Notes: a model not told the origin generated them from the sequence alone. 64,000 nucleotides of DNA from Cellvibrio sp. 79 (GCA_003056245.1 MVDH01000001.1:94794-158793); one strand, 5' to 3'; shown: positions 48,014 through 56,925, numbered from the stretch's first letter. Translations and numbers: made by a program.

Positions 48014-49738
48014 TTAATGAGCCGGTTGCGGTGAGCCGAGTTTGCCCATGCGCAACAGCACATGCTCGGCCATACCACTGGCGAGTTGTTGTTCGCTTAA
48101 GAATATCTTGCCAATATTTTCATGTGCCCATAGTTCTGCTTCATCCTCATTGTGCGTACGGATAACGGTTTCAATTTTCGGATTCAACAGGCGTGCAGTC
48201 TCAATCATCTTCCGCACATGGAAGGTATTGGCGGTTGCTGCAACCAACATGCCTGCTTGCGCGATGTGAGCCTGAATCAAAACGTTTGGATCAGCCGCAT
48301 CGCCGCATACAGCGGGAATATTTTTTGCGCGCAGTTGCTCAACAATTTCGCGATTCGCATCGGCAACAACATACGGAATATTTTTGGAATCCAATATTTT
48401 CGCAATGCGTTTTCCAACCCGGCCATAACCAACCAACACTACCTGACCTGCAAGAAATGTATCAGCAGTGCTCATTGGCAATACTGCCAGCGGGTCTGCG
48501 CTTGTCTCAAGTTTGCGTGCAAATTCGGAATGCTTTTTCGCCCAGCGTTGCAATGGTTCCAGCCCGGCAAACATTAACGAGTTAAGGGCGATGGATGCCA
48601 ACGCACCTGCGAGAATTAAATTTTGCCCGGTGCTATCCATTAATCCCAGGCTCATACAAAGCCCGGCGAGGATAAATGAGAACTCGCCAATCTGTGCAAG
48701 GCTCGCACCTACGGTCAGGGCGGTATTCAACGGGTAGCGGAACATCAATACCAATGCCACGGCAACAATCGTTTTGCCGAACATGATGATGGCTACAACG
48801 GTAAGCACTTTCAGCGGTTCGTTAACCAAAATATGGAAATCAAACAGCATGCCGACCGAGACAAAAAACAATACTGCAAACGCATCGCGCAATGGCAGTG
48901 ATTCATCGGCAGCGCGATGGCTGAATTCCGATTCGCGCAGCATCATGCCCGCAAAAAAAGCGCCCAGTGCAAACGACACATCAAACAGCGCGGCTGAGCC
49001 ATAAGCCACACCCACCGCCGTAGCGATCACGCACAGGCTGAATAATTCGCGCGAGCCGGTACCTGCAACCCACCACAAAAACTTGGGCAACAAACGTTTG
49101 CCAACGACCAGCATAAAGACAATGAAGGCGATCACTTTACCGATAGTGAAGGCAATGGTTAGGGCGATATTGTCGCTGATCGGCTCGTGACCGGCGCCAG
49201 CGCTATGGCCTCCCAACAAAACGGCGAAGGCGGGTAGTAGTACTAACACCAATACCATCACCAGATCTTCAACCACTAACCAGCCGACAGCGATCTTGCC
49301 ATTGATGCTGTCGATAACTCCCCTCGCTTCCAGTGCCTTGAGCAACACAACGGTACTGGCAACTGATAACGCCAACCCAAACACGATGGATTCCCCTGCG
49401 CTCCATCCCCACCACAGTCCAGCACCGGCACCTAACGCAGTTGCTACGGCAATTTGCACAATCGCACCGGGAATGGCGATGCGTTTTACCGCCAGCAAAT
49501 CATCGATAGAAAAGTGCAAGCCCACACCGAACATCAGCAGCATCACGCCTATCTCCGCTAACTGCGCGGTAAGTTCCATATCGGCCACAAAACCGGGTGT
49601 ATAAGGCCCGATGATAATGCCTGCGATCAAATAGCCCACCAGCGGTGGCATTCGCAGGCGGGTGACAAGGAAGCCGAGGATCATTGCCAATCCAAGGCCA
49701 GCGGCGATAGTAGTGATCAGGGTGATGTTATGGGGCAT
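48014..49738 (-). CDS. YbaL-type monovalent cation:proton antiporter with TrkA-N domain
   Basis: Protein of 574 residues; start ATG 49738 (MPHNITLITTIAAGLGLAM), since a longer reading from 49795 adds a charged, unlikely N-terminus. Twelve or so membrane helices make up the CPA2 exchanger: TRLRMPPLVGYLIAGIIIGP, EIGVMLLMFGVGLHFSIDDL, ALSVASTVVLLKALE, VGWLVVEDLVMVL, SLAQIGEFSFILAG. The C-terminal TrkA-N domain binds nucleotide (VVLVGYGRVGKRIA, CGDAADPNVL). It matches E. coli YbaL/RosB in order and length and probably exports K+ in exchange for H+. Single gene. Confidence 0.9.
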   Translation of the reverse strand: MPHNITLITTIAAGLGLAMILGFLVTRLRMPPLVGYLIAGIIIGPYTPGFVADMELTAQLAEIGVMLLMFGVGLHFSIDDLLAVKRIAIPGAIVQIAVATALGAGAGLWWGWSAGESIVFGLALSVASTVVLLKALEARGVIDSINGKIAVGWLVVEDLVMVLVLVLLPAFAVLLGGHSAGAGHEPISDNIALTIAFTIGKVIAFIVFMLVVGKRLLPKFLWWVAGTGSRELFSLCVIATAVGVAYGSAALFDVSFALGAFFAGMMLRESEFSHRAADESLPLRDAFAVLFFVSVGMLFDFHILVNEPLKVLTVVAIIMFGKTIVAVALVLMFRYPLNTALTVGASLAQIGEFSFILAGLCMSLGLMDSTGQNLILAGALASIALNSLMFAGLEPLQRWAKKHSEFARKLETSADPLAVLPMSTADTFLAGQVVLVGYGRVGKRIAKILDSKNIPYVVADANREIVEQLRAKNIPAVCGDAADPNVLIQAHIAQAGMLVAATANTFHVRKMIETARLLNPKIETVIRTHNEDEAELWAHENIGKIFLSEQQLASGMAEHVLLRMGKLGSPQPAH

Positions 49739-49944
49739 GGCGGCATCTTTTCTCCAGGGGTGAGGGCGGACTATAAAGGCAGAAAATAAACTCATGCAAC
49801 CGCGGGATTTTCATCTGGCGCCATTGAATAGCGCTGTTGGCAGCCCCAAATTGCCTCGACCGTGTATTTTCCGGCAGTTTTCCGGTGTTTTGGTGGCGAT
49901 TAATCGCTTTATGTAAATTTGCGTTAATTTGTGGAGAGAAGGCT

Positions 49945-50457
49945 ATGTTTTACGATTTAACCGTTGTGCAGTTCAGTAAGGTGCTTAACAACCTCAGTCA
50001 TTTTCTGGATAAAGCGGCTGCCCATGCCGAGGCCAAAAAGTTTGATGTCACTGTGCTTCTTAACTCGCGTTTGGCACCCGATCAATTCAATTTGATTCGA
50101 CAAGTACAAATCGCGTGCGATACCGCCAAACTGGGAGTGGCACGTTTGACAGGTAAAGTTGAATCAGCGCCATCCCATCCGGATACCGAAACAACCCTGC
50201 CGGAATTAAAGGCGCGTATCCAATCGGTGCTCGATTATCTCGCCAGTTTCAAACCGGAAGATTTTGCGGGTACTGCAGAACTTCACATCAGCCAGCCGCG
50301 CTGGGAAGGTAAATACCTCACCGGGTACGAATTTGCTATCCAGCATGCGATTCCGAATATTTATTTCCACACGACGACTGCCTACGCAATCCTGCGCCAC
50401 AACGGCGTTGATTTGGGTAAAAAAGATTATCTTGGAAGCATGCCTTACAAAAGTTAA
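49945..50457 (+). CDS. DUF1993 family protein
   Basis: Protein of 170 residues; start ATG 49945 with GGAGAGAAGG directly upstream. An all-helical DinB/YfiT-like four-helix fold is suggested by FSKVLNNLSHFLDKAAAHAE, NLIRQVQIACDTAKLGVARL, ELKARIQSVLDYLASFKPEDF and FAIQHAIPNIYFHTTTAYAILRHNGVDLGKKDYLG. These phrases, especially the last, are the DUF1993 hallmark. Biochemical role unknown. Monocistronic. Confidence 0.88.
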   Translation: MFYDLTVVQFSKVLNNLSHFLDKAAAHAEAKKFDVTVLLNSRLAPDQFNLIRQVQIACDTAKLGVARLTGKVESAPSHPDTETTLPELKARIQSVLDYLASFKPEDFAGTAELHISQPRWEGKYLTGYEFAIQHAIPNIYFHTTTAYAILRHNGVDLGKKDYLGSMPYKS

Positions 50458-50558
50458 TATGGCGCATTAACCAACACGCAGTGCTGCTCATCGGCTAAAG
50501 TGGGCGGTACTGTTTGTAGAAAAGCCAATGTAGAACAATGACAATAAGGATGCGCGCC

Positions 50559-51875
50559 ATGTCCGATGCCAAGTGGGATATTTATTTATTAGGGGAAACC
50601 CAGTTAGGGGTAGAGCGGTCAACACTGGTGCGCAATCTTGCCACCCTCTTCAAAAAAGATGTTCCCGTCATTGAGAAAATGTTGCGCAAATCGCGCAGCC
50701 TGTTGAAAGCCAACGTCGATTTGGCGACAGCAAAAAAATACCAGGCAGCAATCGATAAAGCCGGTGGTTTGTGCGAGTTGGTCGAGCACGGCGAACAATT
50801 ATTTCCCGATGATGCATTAAGCCCAATTGCTCCGCGTCCAACACTGAGCGTAGCGCCCGTTGAAACCGCAACCGCTCCTGATACAGATCAATCGTCAATT
50901 GCCTACTCATCGTCTTATGAACCACCACAAGCGCAAATGAATGGGCCGGGTAATATGCCGAAAAAACGATCGGGCATGAGTATTGCGATGATAGTTGGAG
51001 CGGTATTGTTTATACCGATCATTGGAATTCTCGCCGCTGTTGCTTTGCCTGCGTATCAGGATTACACCATTCGCGCCAAAGTGAATGCAGCGGTACCGTT
51101 GGTTGATGGAACCCGCGCACAAGTCGAAAAAGTGATTTTGGAAAAAAAATTTTTCCCCAGCGAAAATATTATGGCGGGCTTGCCGGAAGATATCAGCACC
51201 CCGCACGTGCGCTCTATTCGCCTGTCTGCCGGTGCAAAACTGGTTGTTACTTATAACGCAATGAGCGCAGGAAAAGCGCCGACAATTATTTGGACACCCA
51301 AAAAATCAGGCAAAAACATTGTGTGGGATTGCAAAGGCGGTACCCTGCAGGATAAACATCGCAATCCCGAATGCCGTGGTGGTGCGAAGACCGATACAAC
51401 CAATGCACCCGCAAAAAAACCGATAACCGATCTGCGTATTTACAGCGATGATAAAACAGTATCGCTGGTAGTACCGGCAAGTTGGAAAGGCAATCGCCAA
51501 TTAAATGCGAACGCGATATTAGGTGTAGCCAATACCAACGAGGCGAACTATGCACTCGTTATGAGTGAGTCAAAGGAAAGTTTTGATGATTCCGCAGATG
51601 CAGCAACTTACCTCTCACTGATCGTTGAAAATTTGCAAGCGGGTTCCCAGAAGTTTCAGGAATTGCAGCAAGCGCGCACCGTTGTTATCAATAAAAAGCC
51701 TGCCCGACAGCAAGTGGTGTCCCTCACTGTTCAGGGGGAAAAAATTGTTTATATATTGACTACGCTGGAATCGGACACGCATTTTTATGCGCTATATGCG
51801 TGGACTGTTGAAAGCCACTATCCGCAAAACCAGGACATGCTCAGAAAAGTGAGTGAGAGTTTTAGTATTTATTGA
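50559..51875 (+). CDS. Pilin-like helix embedded in a three-part fusion protein
   Basis: Protein of 438 residues; start ATG 50559 with AAGGA upstream. Residues 1-70 form a small cytoplasmic helical domain (DIYLLGETQLGVERSTLVRNLA). A linker is followed at about 143-165 by a transmembrane helix, MSIAMIVGAVLFIPIIGILAAVALPAYQDYTIRAKVNAAVPL, that copies PilA sequence (ILAAVALPAYQDYT) but has no prepilin leader before it. A pilin-like globular part to about residue 275 has WDCKGGTL and NPECRGG. The C-terminus (about 290-438) reads like a PsbP/DcrB-type domain (VSLVVPASWKGNRQ, GVANTNEANYALVMSES). Function unknown. 14 bases before a small membrane protein gene. Confidence 0.75.
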   Translation: MSDAKWDIYLLGETQLGVERSTLVRNLATLFKKDVPVIEKMLRKSRSLLKANVDLATAKKYQAAIDKAGGLCELVEHGEQLFPDDALSPIAPRPTLSVAPVETATAPDTDQSSIAYSSSYEPPQAQMNGPGNMPKKRSGMSIAMIVGAVLFIPIIGILAAVALPAYQDYTIRAKVNAAVPLVDGTRAQVEKVILEKKFFPSENIMAGLPEDISTPHVRSIRLSAGAKLVVTYNAMSAGKAPTIIWTPKKSGKNIVWDCKGGTLQDKHRNPECRGGAKTDTTNAPAKKPITDLRIYSDDKTVSLVVPASWKGNRQLNANAILGVANTNEANYALVMSESKESFDDSADAATYLSLIVENLQAGSQKFQELQQARTVVINKKPARQQVVSLTVQGEKIVYILTTLESDTHFYALYAWTVESHYPQNQDMLRKVSESFSIY

Positions 51876-51889
51876 AGCGATGGTTGATT

Positions 51890-52357
51890 ATGGAAAACCC
51901 TTACGCCGCTCCGGTTGCAGCGCCATTGGCAACCACGCAACATTTACCAAAGAAAATGCTGTGGTGGAAAATACTTTTTTGGTTATTGGTAATCCTTGAA
52001 GGAGCCGCTTTTATTGCCATTGTTTGGGGCGATGACGCTCTCGCCTGGGATGATAGTGTCGAGATAGTCATTTACGTATTTGTCATTGCCGGTATTTTTG
52101 GTTTTGCTTACCAGCGTGTGTTATTTGCTGAATTATTCTGGCGCGGGGTGATTCCGGTTGCGGCACTTTGGGATATTTTCTTAATTGGCAAAAGCGTCTA
52201 TGAAGGATTGCATCAGGAATATTTTTTTGTCGGTGTTGTAATTATTGCGGCTGTTTTTGGCCCCGTCATGTTCTTCCAATATTTGGCGTTATATAAATAC
52301 GCTTTTCAATCTCCCCACTTATGGAATGCTAAAACCAATCGCGTTGCCCCTGAGTGA
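51890..52357 (+). CDS. Small four-helix membrane protein
   Basis: Protein of 155 residues from ATG 51890; a TTG at 51872 overlapping the previous stop is an alternative. The N-terminus (MENPYAAPVAAPL) has the Asn-Pro-Tyr-Ala-Ala-Pro phrase seen at the start of many small bacterial membrane proteins. Four hydrophobic segments: ILFWLLVILEGAAFIAIV, VIYVFVIAGIFGFAY, VIPVAALWDIFLIG and FVGVVIIAAVFGPVMFF. Not assigned to a family. Probably co-transcribed with the pilin-like fusion gene. Its stop codon lies inside the loop of the terminator at 52332. Confidence 0.7.
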   Translation: MENPYAAPVAAPLATTQHLPKKMLWWKILFWLLVILEGAAFIAIVWGDDALAWDDSVEIVIYVFVIAGIFGFAYQRVLFAELFWRGVIPVAALWDIFLIGKSVYEGLHQEYFFVGVVIIAAVFGPVMFFQYLALYKYAFQSPHLWNAKTNRVAPE

Positions 52358-52374
52358 CGCAACGCGATTGGTTT
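52332..52374. terminator. Long inverted repeat between convergent genes
   Basis: Perfect 16 bp stem AAACCAATCGCGTTGC / GCAACGCGATTGGTTT (52332-52347 and 52359-52374). It overlaps the last codons and stop of the small membrane protein gene and ends 12 bases from the VWA gene stop. Confidence 0.85.
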
Positions 52375-52385
52375 AGTAAACGATT

Positions 52386-54689
52386 TTACTCTTTCGCAAT
52401 TTTCGCTTTGCGCACCAGTTGGATGAATTCGGTGCGGTAGCCGTACTCATCCTTACCTTTATTGGCCTGCGCTAATTCTATTACCTTGTCGTAATTAAAA
52501 TCACCGCTATAGTTGCTGCCGCGCAGTAATTGCGCGAAACCTGCAACGGCCACTGAAAAATTAGCTTCCTGTTGGTAAGCCATATTGGCTTTGTCGATGC
52601 TTTTGGTTACGGCCGTTTCGATCAGTTTTGATTGATTTTCTTTGGGTAATTTGTAACGCACACGTAAGAATGCCAGTTCATTTGCTTTTCCATTCGCTGT
52701 GGCTTGCGCTTGATAACGGCTTGGCTCCAGCAATTTACTGTCGGCATTCACGGGAGTGATTTCATAAATCGCAGTGACTTTGTGACCCGAACCAATTTCG
52801 CCAGCATCTACTTTGTCATTGTTAAAATCTTCACGATTCAGTGCGCGGGTTTCATAACCGATCAAACGGTATTCCGCCACGGTTGCCGGATTAAATTCCA
52901 CCTGGATTTTTACATCTTTTGCGATCGGAAATAAGGTTGATGTGGCTTCATTTACCAACACTTTTTGGGCTTCGCTTAACGTATCAATGTACGCCGCCGT
53001 GCCGTTACCGTTTTGCGCCAGTGTTTGCATCATCGCATCCTGATAATTACCCTGGCCGAATCCCAATACCGATAAATAAATGCCTTTATCGCGTTTGCGT
53101 TCAATTAAATCCTGCAGCGCATCGTCGCTGGTTTGGCCGACATTAAAGTCACCGTCGGTAGCAAGAATAATGCGGTTAACACCTTTGGAATTAAAATTCG
53201 CTTCAGCCAATTTATAAGCGAGGGCGATACCCTCTGCACCTGCGGTACTGCCACCGGCTTGCAAATTATTGAGTGCCGCAAGAATTTTGGCTTTCTCTTT
53301 AACTTTTGTCGGCTCCAGTACGGTACCTGCTGCACCGGCATACACTGCGATAGCGATAGTGTCATCGGGTTTGAGTGTATCCAGTAACAAACTCATGGAT
53401 TGTTTCACCAATGGCAATTTGGTCGGTTCGTCCATAGAGCCGGAGACATCCAGCAAAAACACCAGGTTGGATTGTGGAATTTCACTCGCCGGTAATTGGT
53501 AACCCTGGATGCCGATATGAACCAGTTGGTTGCCTTTTTTCCAGGGCGAATCCATTACGCTGACATGTGTTGCGAACGGTGTTTTTTTATCGCGCGGTGC
53601 AGGGTAGGCGTAATCAAAATAATTAATCATCTCTTCGATACGCACCGCATCTTTGGCTGGCAGCTGACCATTATTTAATTGGCGACGCACAAAACTGTAA
53701 GACGCGGTATCCACATCGATTGAAAATGTTGAGACAGGCGTTTCACTGACTGATGTCACTGCATTTTCTTTAAAGTCTTCAAAACGGTCGCGATATTCTT
53801 GCGGTGGCGCTGAGGGCACATCAATTACGTTATCACTTGTGCGTTTTAATTCCGGTGCAGCGGAAATAGCTAGTTTCATACCGGTAACCTGAACTTCTTC
53901 GGCTGCATCTGCTTGTTGCATAGTTGGTTTGGCTGGTGCAGGTGCAATGTTTGCAGCAGCGGGTGCTGCCGGCGGAGCCGCAACTTCCTGTTCAACGCCG
54001 GGTATCCGCTGCAATGCATCGGCGACATTGCTATCCGGAAAACGGCCAATATCTTCAGCGCTAACAACGTCGCTTTCTGCTGGTTCTGCACGAATACCTG
54101 TAACTACAGCCTCTTCAACAGCGGCCGCCGCCGCAAGTTTCTTTTCTGCAAACTCCTCTTTGGCTTGTGCCGCTTGTTGGCGCTGCTCGCTGACGGATGC
54201 TGTCTGTTTGGCAAGTGCTGCCGTCAACTCATCATTAACCGGATTAACCCCCAAATGCTGCATAAACGTTATGCCTGCAAGAACAGCCAGACTGGACGCT
54301 GCGATTCCGGAAATCAACGCCGGTTTTTGCCAGATAGGGCGATTGCCAGATTTGGGGGCTTTGCCAAACGTTGAATTGTCAAACGTTGAATTATTCATTG
54401 AATCACTCCCGTGATGATTGATGTCACGGGTAGGACGTAAGCGTTGTAAAAATCCTTGGAGAACAGTGGATTTTTTTTGCGAAATAATTTGTTCATCAAT
54501 GGATGGAATAGATCCAGCGGTGACTGGCGAATCTTTTTCCGCATCGATAGTCGCATTTTCATCAGCTGCTGCGCCGGTTTGTTGCGCGGCAAAGGCAGCC
54601 ATAGCTGCCGCGATATGGCGAGCTTTGGTAGTGGCATCGGGCTGCGGTGCGGGTTGTTGTAACTGTTGTTCCAAATCATGTTCGTTCAT
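52386..54689 (-). CDS. VWA (YfbK-type) membrane protein with anti-sigma-like N-terminus and TonB-plug-like segments
   Basis: Protein of 767 residues. Residues 1-120 are hydrophilic, one TM helix at about 124-141 (ISGIAASSLAVLAGITFM), so the N-terminus is cytoplasmic, as in anti-sigma factors. Residues 194-232 (VVTGIRAEPAESDVVSAEDIGRFPDSNVADALQRIPGVEQ) and 265-290 (VQVTGMKLAI..LKRTSDNVIDV) copy the start of a TonB-receptor plug, but no barrel follows. Then a YfbK N-domain (about 315-385), VWA with intact MIDAS D414-V-S-G-S and later TDGD, and the DUF3520-type C-terminus. A second start, Met98 (54398), has a strong GGGAG site. The ATGA overlap with the sigma gene implies joint function. Confidence 0.88.
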   Translation of the reverse strand: MNEHDLEQQLQQPAPQPDATTKARHIAAAMAAFAAQQTGAAADENATIDAEKDSPVTAGSIPSIDEQIISQKKSTVLQGFLQRLRPTRDINHHGSDSMNNSTFDNSTFGKAPKSGNRPIWQKPALISGIAASSLAVLAGITFMQHLGVNPVNDELTAALAKQTASVSEQRQQAAQAKEEFAEKKLAAAAAVEEAVVTGIRAEPAESDVVSAEDIGRFPDSNVADALQRIPGVEQEVAAPPAAPAAANIAPAPAKPTMQQADAAEEVQVTGMKLAISAAPELKRTSDNVIDVPSAPPQEYRDRFEDFKENAVTSVSETPVSTFSIDVDTASYSFVRRQLNNGQLPAKDAVRIEEMINYFDYAYPAPRDKKTPFATHVSVMDSPWKKGNQLVHIGIQGYQLPASEIPQSNLVFLLDVSGSMDEPTKLPLVKQSMSLLLDTLKPDDTIAIAVYAGAAGTVLEPTKVKEKAKILAALNNLQAGGSTAGAEGIALAYKLAEANFNSKGVNRIILATDGDFNVGQTSDDALQDLIERKRDKGIYLSVLGFGQGNYQDAMMQTLAQNGNGTAAYIDTLSEAQKVLVNEATSTLFPIAKDVKIQVEFNPATVAEYRLIGYETRALNREDFNNDKVDAGEIGSGHKVTAIYEITPVNADSKLLEPSRYQAQATANGKANELAFLRVRYKLPKENQSKLIETAVTKSIDKANMAYQQEANFSVAVAGFAQLLRGSNYSGDFNYDKVIELAQANKGKDEYGYRTEFIQLVRKAKIAKE
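54398..54409 (-). promoter_or_regulatory. Internal ribosome site and start in the VWA gene
   Basis: On the minus strand GGGAG is followed by TGATTCA and then ATG (54398-54396), in frame at codon 98 of the VWA gene. It is a better ribosome site than the coupled start at 54689. It would yield a form that keeps the membrane helix but lacks the first 97 cytoplasmic residues. Confidence 0.5.
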
Positions 54690-55237
54690 AGCGATACCTC
54701 CCAGCTACCATCGCCCTGTTGCAGGTGCTGGAGCTGTTTGCGAATTTCATGGAGCCGCCAGGACACCGTGGATTCCTTGACTTGCAAAACAGTGGCGGCT
54801 TCGGCGTGGGTCAGCCCTTCGGCATGGACCAATAACGCGGTTTCTTTAAATCCCTCCGCAAGTGAATCCAGCAATTGCAATATTTGTTGCAGGTAGATGC
54901 CGGTTTCCGCGCGCTTATCGTGTTGGACTTCATTTTCCAATCGCTCCAGGTCGTCATGTTGGTGGCGTTGCTGGCCGCGATGCCAATCTTTCGCGCAGTT
55001 GATCACCAATCGATATAACCAACTACTGAATGAAGCCTCAAACCGGAATTGCCCCAGGCTTTGTGCCAGCTTGATACAGGCGAGTTGGGTAACATCCTCG
55101 GCATCGGCGCGGTTGCCGCACCAGCGAAAAGCAAAACGAAAAACCTGGTCATAACACCCGGTGAGCAATTGCTCAAATGCCGTTGCATCGCCGTTTTGTG
55201 CGGTGCGAATTAACAGGTTTTGGTCAATGGGTGGCAT
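54686..55237 (-). CDS. ECF-type RNA polymerase sigma factor
   Basis: Protein of 183 residues. Region 2: FEQLLTGCYDQVFRFAFRWCGNRADAEDVTQLACIKLAQSL and FSSWLYRLVINCAKDW; region 4: LLDSLAEGFKETALLVHAEGLTHAEAATVLQVKESTVSWRLHEIRKQL, with the helix-turn-helix. No region 3, so group IV. It probably responds to an envelope signal relayed by the VWA protein, whose gene overlaps it by four bases. A group-IV sigma factor beside a VWA protein with an anti-sigma-like topology is the basis for that inference. Divergent from a PEP-CTERM gene. Confidence 0.92.
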   Translation of the reverse strand: MPPIDQNLLIRTAQNGDATAFEQLLTGCYDQVFRFAFRWCGNRADAEDVTQLACIKLAQSLGQFRFEASFSSWLYRLVINCAKDWHRGQQRHQHDDLERLENEVQHDKRAETGIYLQQILQLLDSLAEGFKETALLVHAEGLTHAEAATVLQVKESTVSWRLHEIRKQLQHLQQGDGSWEVSL

Positions 55238-55500
55238 CTACAGGCCCCATTCTTTATCCCTCATATTGATGACGTAAGTCAGACGCACGAAATCGCCACA
55301 TCCTTGGCTGATGGCTGGTTTTGTCGGTTATTTTTACATATTGCACTTGGAAGTGTGATGTGGTTATCACTATCTCCTTGTTTTATCGGTGAATTTTTAA
55401 ACTGGTGTGCAAATTGCTGATTTTGACGACAATCGGGTCAGTATTTTATGTTTTTTGGCCTACCTATAATCTACATATCATTTTTTCGGGCGGTATCACT

Positions 55501-56115
55501 ATGGGCGTTAACTCTGTTTATATCCGCGTATTGGGTGCGTTGGCCGGTTTGCTATTGGCGTTGAATGCCCAGGCCAATCTTATCGTGAATGGCGGTTTTG
55601 AAGATAACAATGTTGCGGCGGGCAATTGGGCTTATTTCCCATCATCCAGTGTTAATGGTTGGGACGGGGACAACATTGAAATCTGGGATAGTTTTGGCGG
55701 CGTGGTTGCGCCCGAGGGGACCCAACATGCGGAACTGAATGCCCATCCTTTCGATGGCACCGTGTTTTCTATTTATCAAAGCTTTGCCACTGTCATCGGC
55801 CAAACATACGATGTCTCCTTTTTTTACAGCGCACGTGAAAACAACAATGAACAATTTTCTTTCAGTGCTGGCACTCTGGCCGTGTTACTGAATGATCATG
55901 TAGTCGGTAGCTGGAAACAATACACCGGCAGTTTTGTTGCAACTGCCACTACCAGTGCGATCACTTTTACCAGTTATGACAACTCCACTGTAGGCAATTT
56001 TCTGGATGATGTTGTTGTTACTACCCGTACCCATGTAGATGAATCCGGTGCGTTGGTAATGATGATGATCGGCTTGATTGGTTTGTTCTGCAGCAGAAGA
56101 AAACTGTCCATTTAA
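55501..56115 (+). CDS. Secreted protein with degenerate PEP-CTERM tail
   Basis: Protein of 204 residues; ATG 55501 gives a clean signal peptide (VLGALAGLLLALNAQA), while the longer frame from 55405 does not. The mature part starts NLIVNGGFEDNNVAAGNWAYF, a DUF642/choice-of-anchor type beta-sandwich that may bind carbohydrate, with YDVSFFYSARENNN and FLDDVVV. The tail is DESGALVMMMIGLIGLFCSRRK: a PEP-CTERM layout with Asp-Glu-Ser instead of Pro-Glu-Pro. It is followed by the terminator at 56135. Confidence 0.8.
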   Translation: MGVNSVYIRVLGALAGLLLALNAQANLIVNGGFEDNNVAAGNWAYFPSSSVNGWDGDNIEIWDSFGGVVAPEGTQHAELNAHPFDGTVFSIYQSFATVIGQTYDVSFFYSARENNNEQFSFSAGTLAVLLNDHVVGSWKQYTGSFVATATTSAITFTSYDNSTVGNFLDDVVVTTRTHVDESGALVMMMIGLIGLFCSRRKLSI

Positions 56116-56134
56116 TTCCGTTCTGCTGATCGTA

Positions 56135-56167
56135 AAAAGCTCGCAACTGGCGGGCTTTTTTTGTTTT
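56135..56167 (+). terminator. Intrinsic terminator
   Basis: Stem AAAAGCTCGC / GCGGGCTTTT (one G-T pair) with an AACTG loop and a T-run, 20 bases after the PEP-CTERM-like gene. Confidence 0.8.
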
Positions 56168-56349
56168 TTTACGCACCCGTAACAGGTTACAAATAAGCAC
56201 AAATTTACGGGGTTTTTCGTTGGCTTTTATGTTGTTTTTGGCGACGCTATTATTACAATGCCTGCGCCAATATTGTTGGTGTTTCAGGAGTAACTGTATG
56301 CATAAAAATGCGGTTGCTAAATTAAAAATATTTAATTAACGGAAGTTCT

Positions 56350-56871
56350 ATGTATTTTCAATGGTTGAAAAAAATCGTTGCTGCCGCCGTTGTTCTGGTA
56401 GCGGCAAACGCACAAGCCGGTTTGATTACCGATGTGGAAGCAGTCAATAAAACGGTGGGCTTCGGTGCATCAAAGAGCTGGACACATAATATCCTTGATC
56501 AGGGTTTTGCATTGGGCAGTGCACAAAGTGCAACTCTTACTATCGAATTCCGCGATGACAAAGATCCCTGGTACAACCCGTTTGAAACTGCCCTGATACA
56601 AATCGGCTTTTTTGATTTGCAAGACGGCGGTCTGGTGTTGAACCCTACCGTCAATTGGACGGGCGGCCTGGGTTTGAGCTCATTGGTAAAACTTAACCTG
56701 GATGGCACTTTGTTTGTGCAAGTGACCAGTGTGCTGGGTGATTTTGTGATTGGTAACTCCATCCTCACCGTAATCACCAAAGAGGCTGAAGTTCCTGAGT
56801 CAGGCACATTGGTGCTCTTCGCTCTAGGTCTGTTGGGGCTGGCTGCGGCACGAAAAAAAGCGATTATCTGA
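56350..56871 (+). CDS. PEP-CTERM sorting domain protein
   Basis: Protein of 173 residues. Signal peptide 1-22 (AAAVVLVAANAQA). The exported domain is beta-rich and short (SWTHNILDQGFALGSAQSATLTIEF; it resembles C2-like or lectin folds but is not assigned). Tail VPESGTLVLFALGLLGLAAARKK, a regular PEP-CTERM signal with Pro-Glu-Ser. It follows the previous PEP-CTERM-like gene by 234 bases with a terminator between, so it has its own promoter, which I could not locate. Confidence 0.88.
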   Translation: MYFQWLKKIVAAAVVLVAANAQAGLITDVEAVNKTVGFGASKSWTHNILDQGFALGSAQSATLTIEFRDDKDPWYNPFETALIQIGFFDLQDGGLVLNPTVNWTGGLGLSSLVKLNLDGTLFVQVTSVLGDFVIGNSILTVITKEAEVPESGTLVLFALGLLGLAAARKKAII

Positions 56872-56893
56872 TCCTTGCTTGTCGCGCACTATT

Positions 56894-56925
56894 TAAAAAA
56901 AACCGCCAATACGGCGGTTTTTTTT
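56894..56925. terminator. Bidirectional terminator
   Basis: ACCGCC / GGCGGT stem with an AATAC loop, flanked by A8 and T8 runs that extend the pairing. It serves the PEP-CTERM gene and the convergent TgpA gene. Confidence 0.9.

Noticed and set aside
52386..54689. Calling the gene a TonB-dependent receptor because of the plug motif
   Set aside because: There is no beta-barrel and no C-terminal aromatic signature; a VWA domain with intact MIDAS and YfbK-type flanks covers most of the chain.
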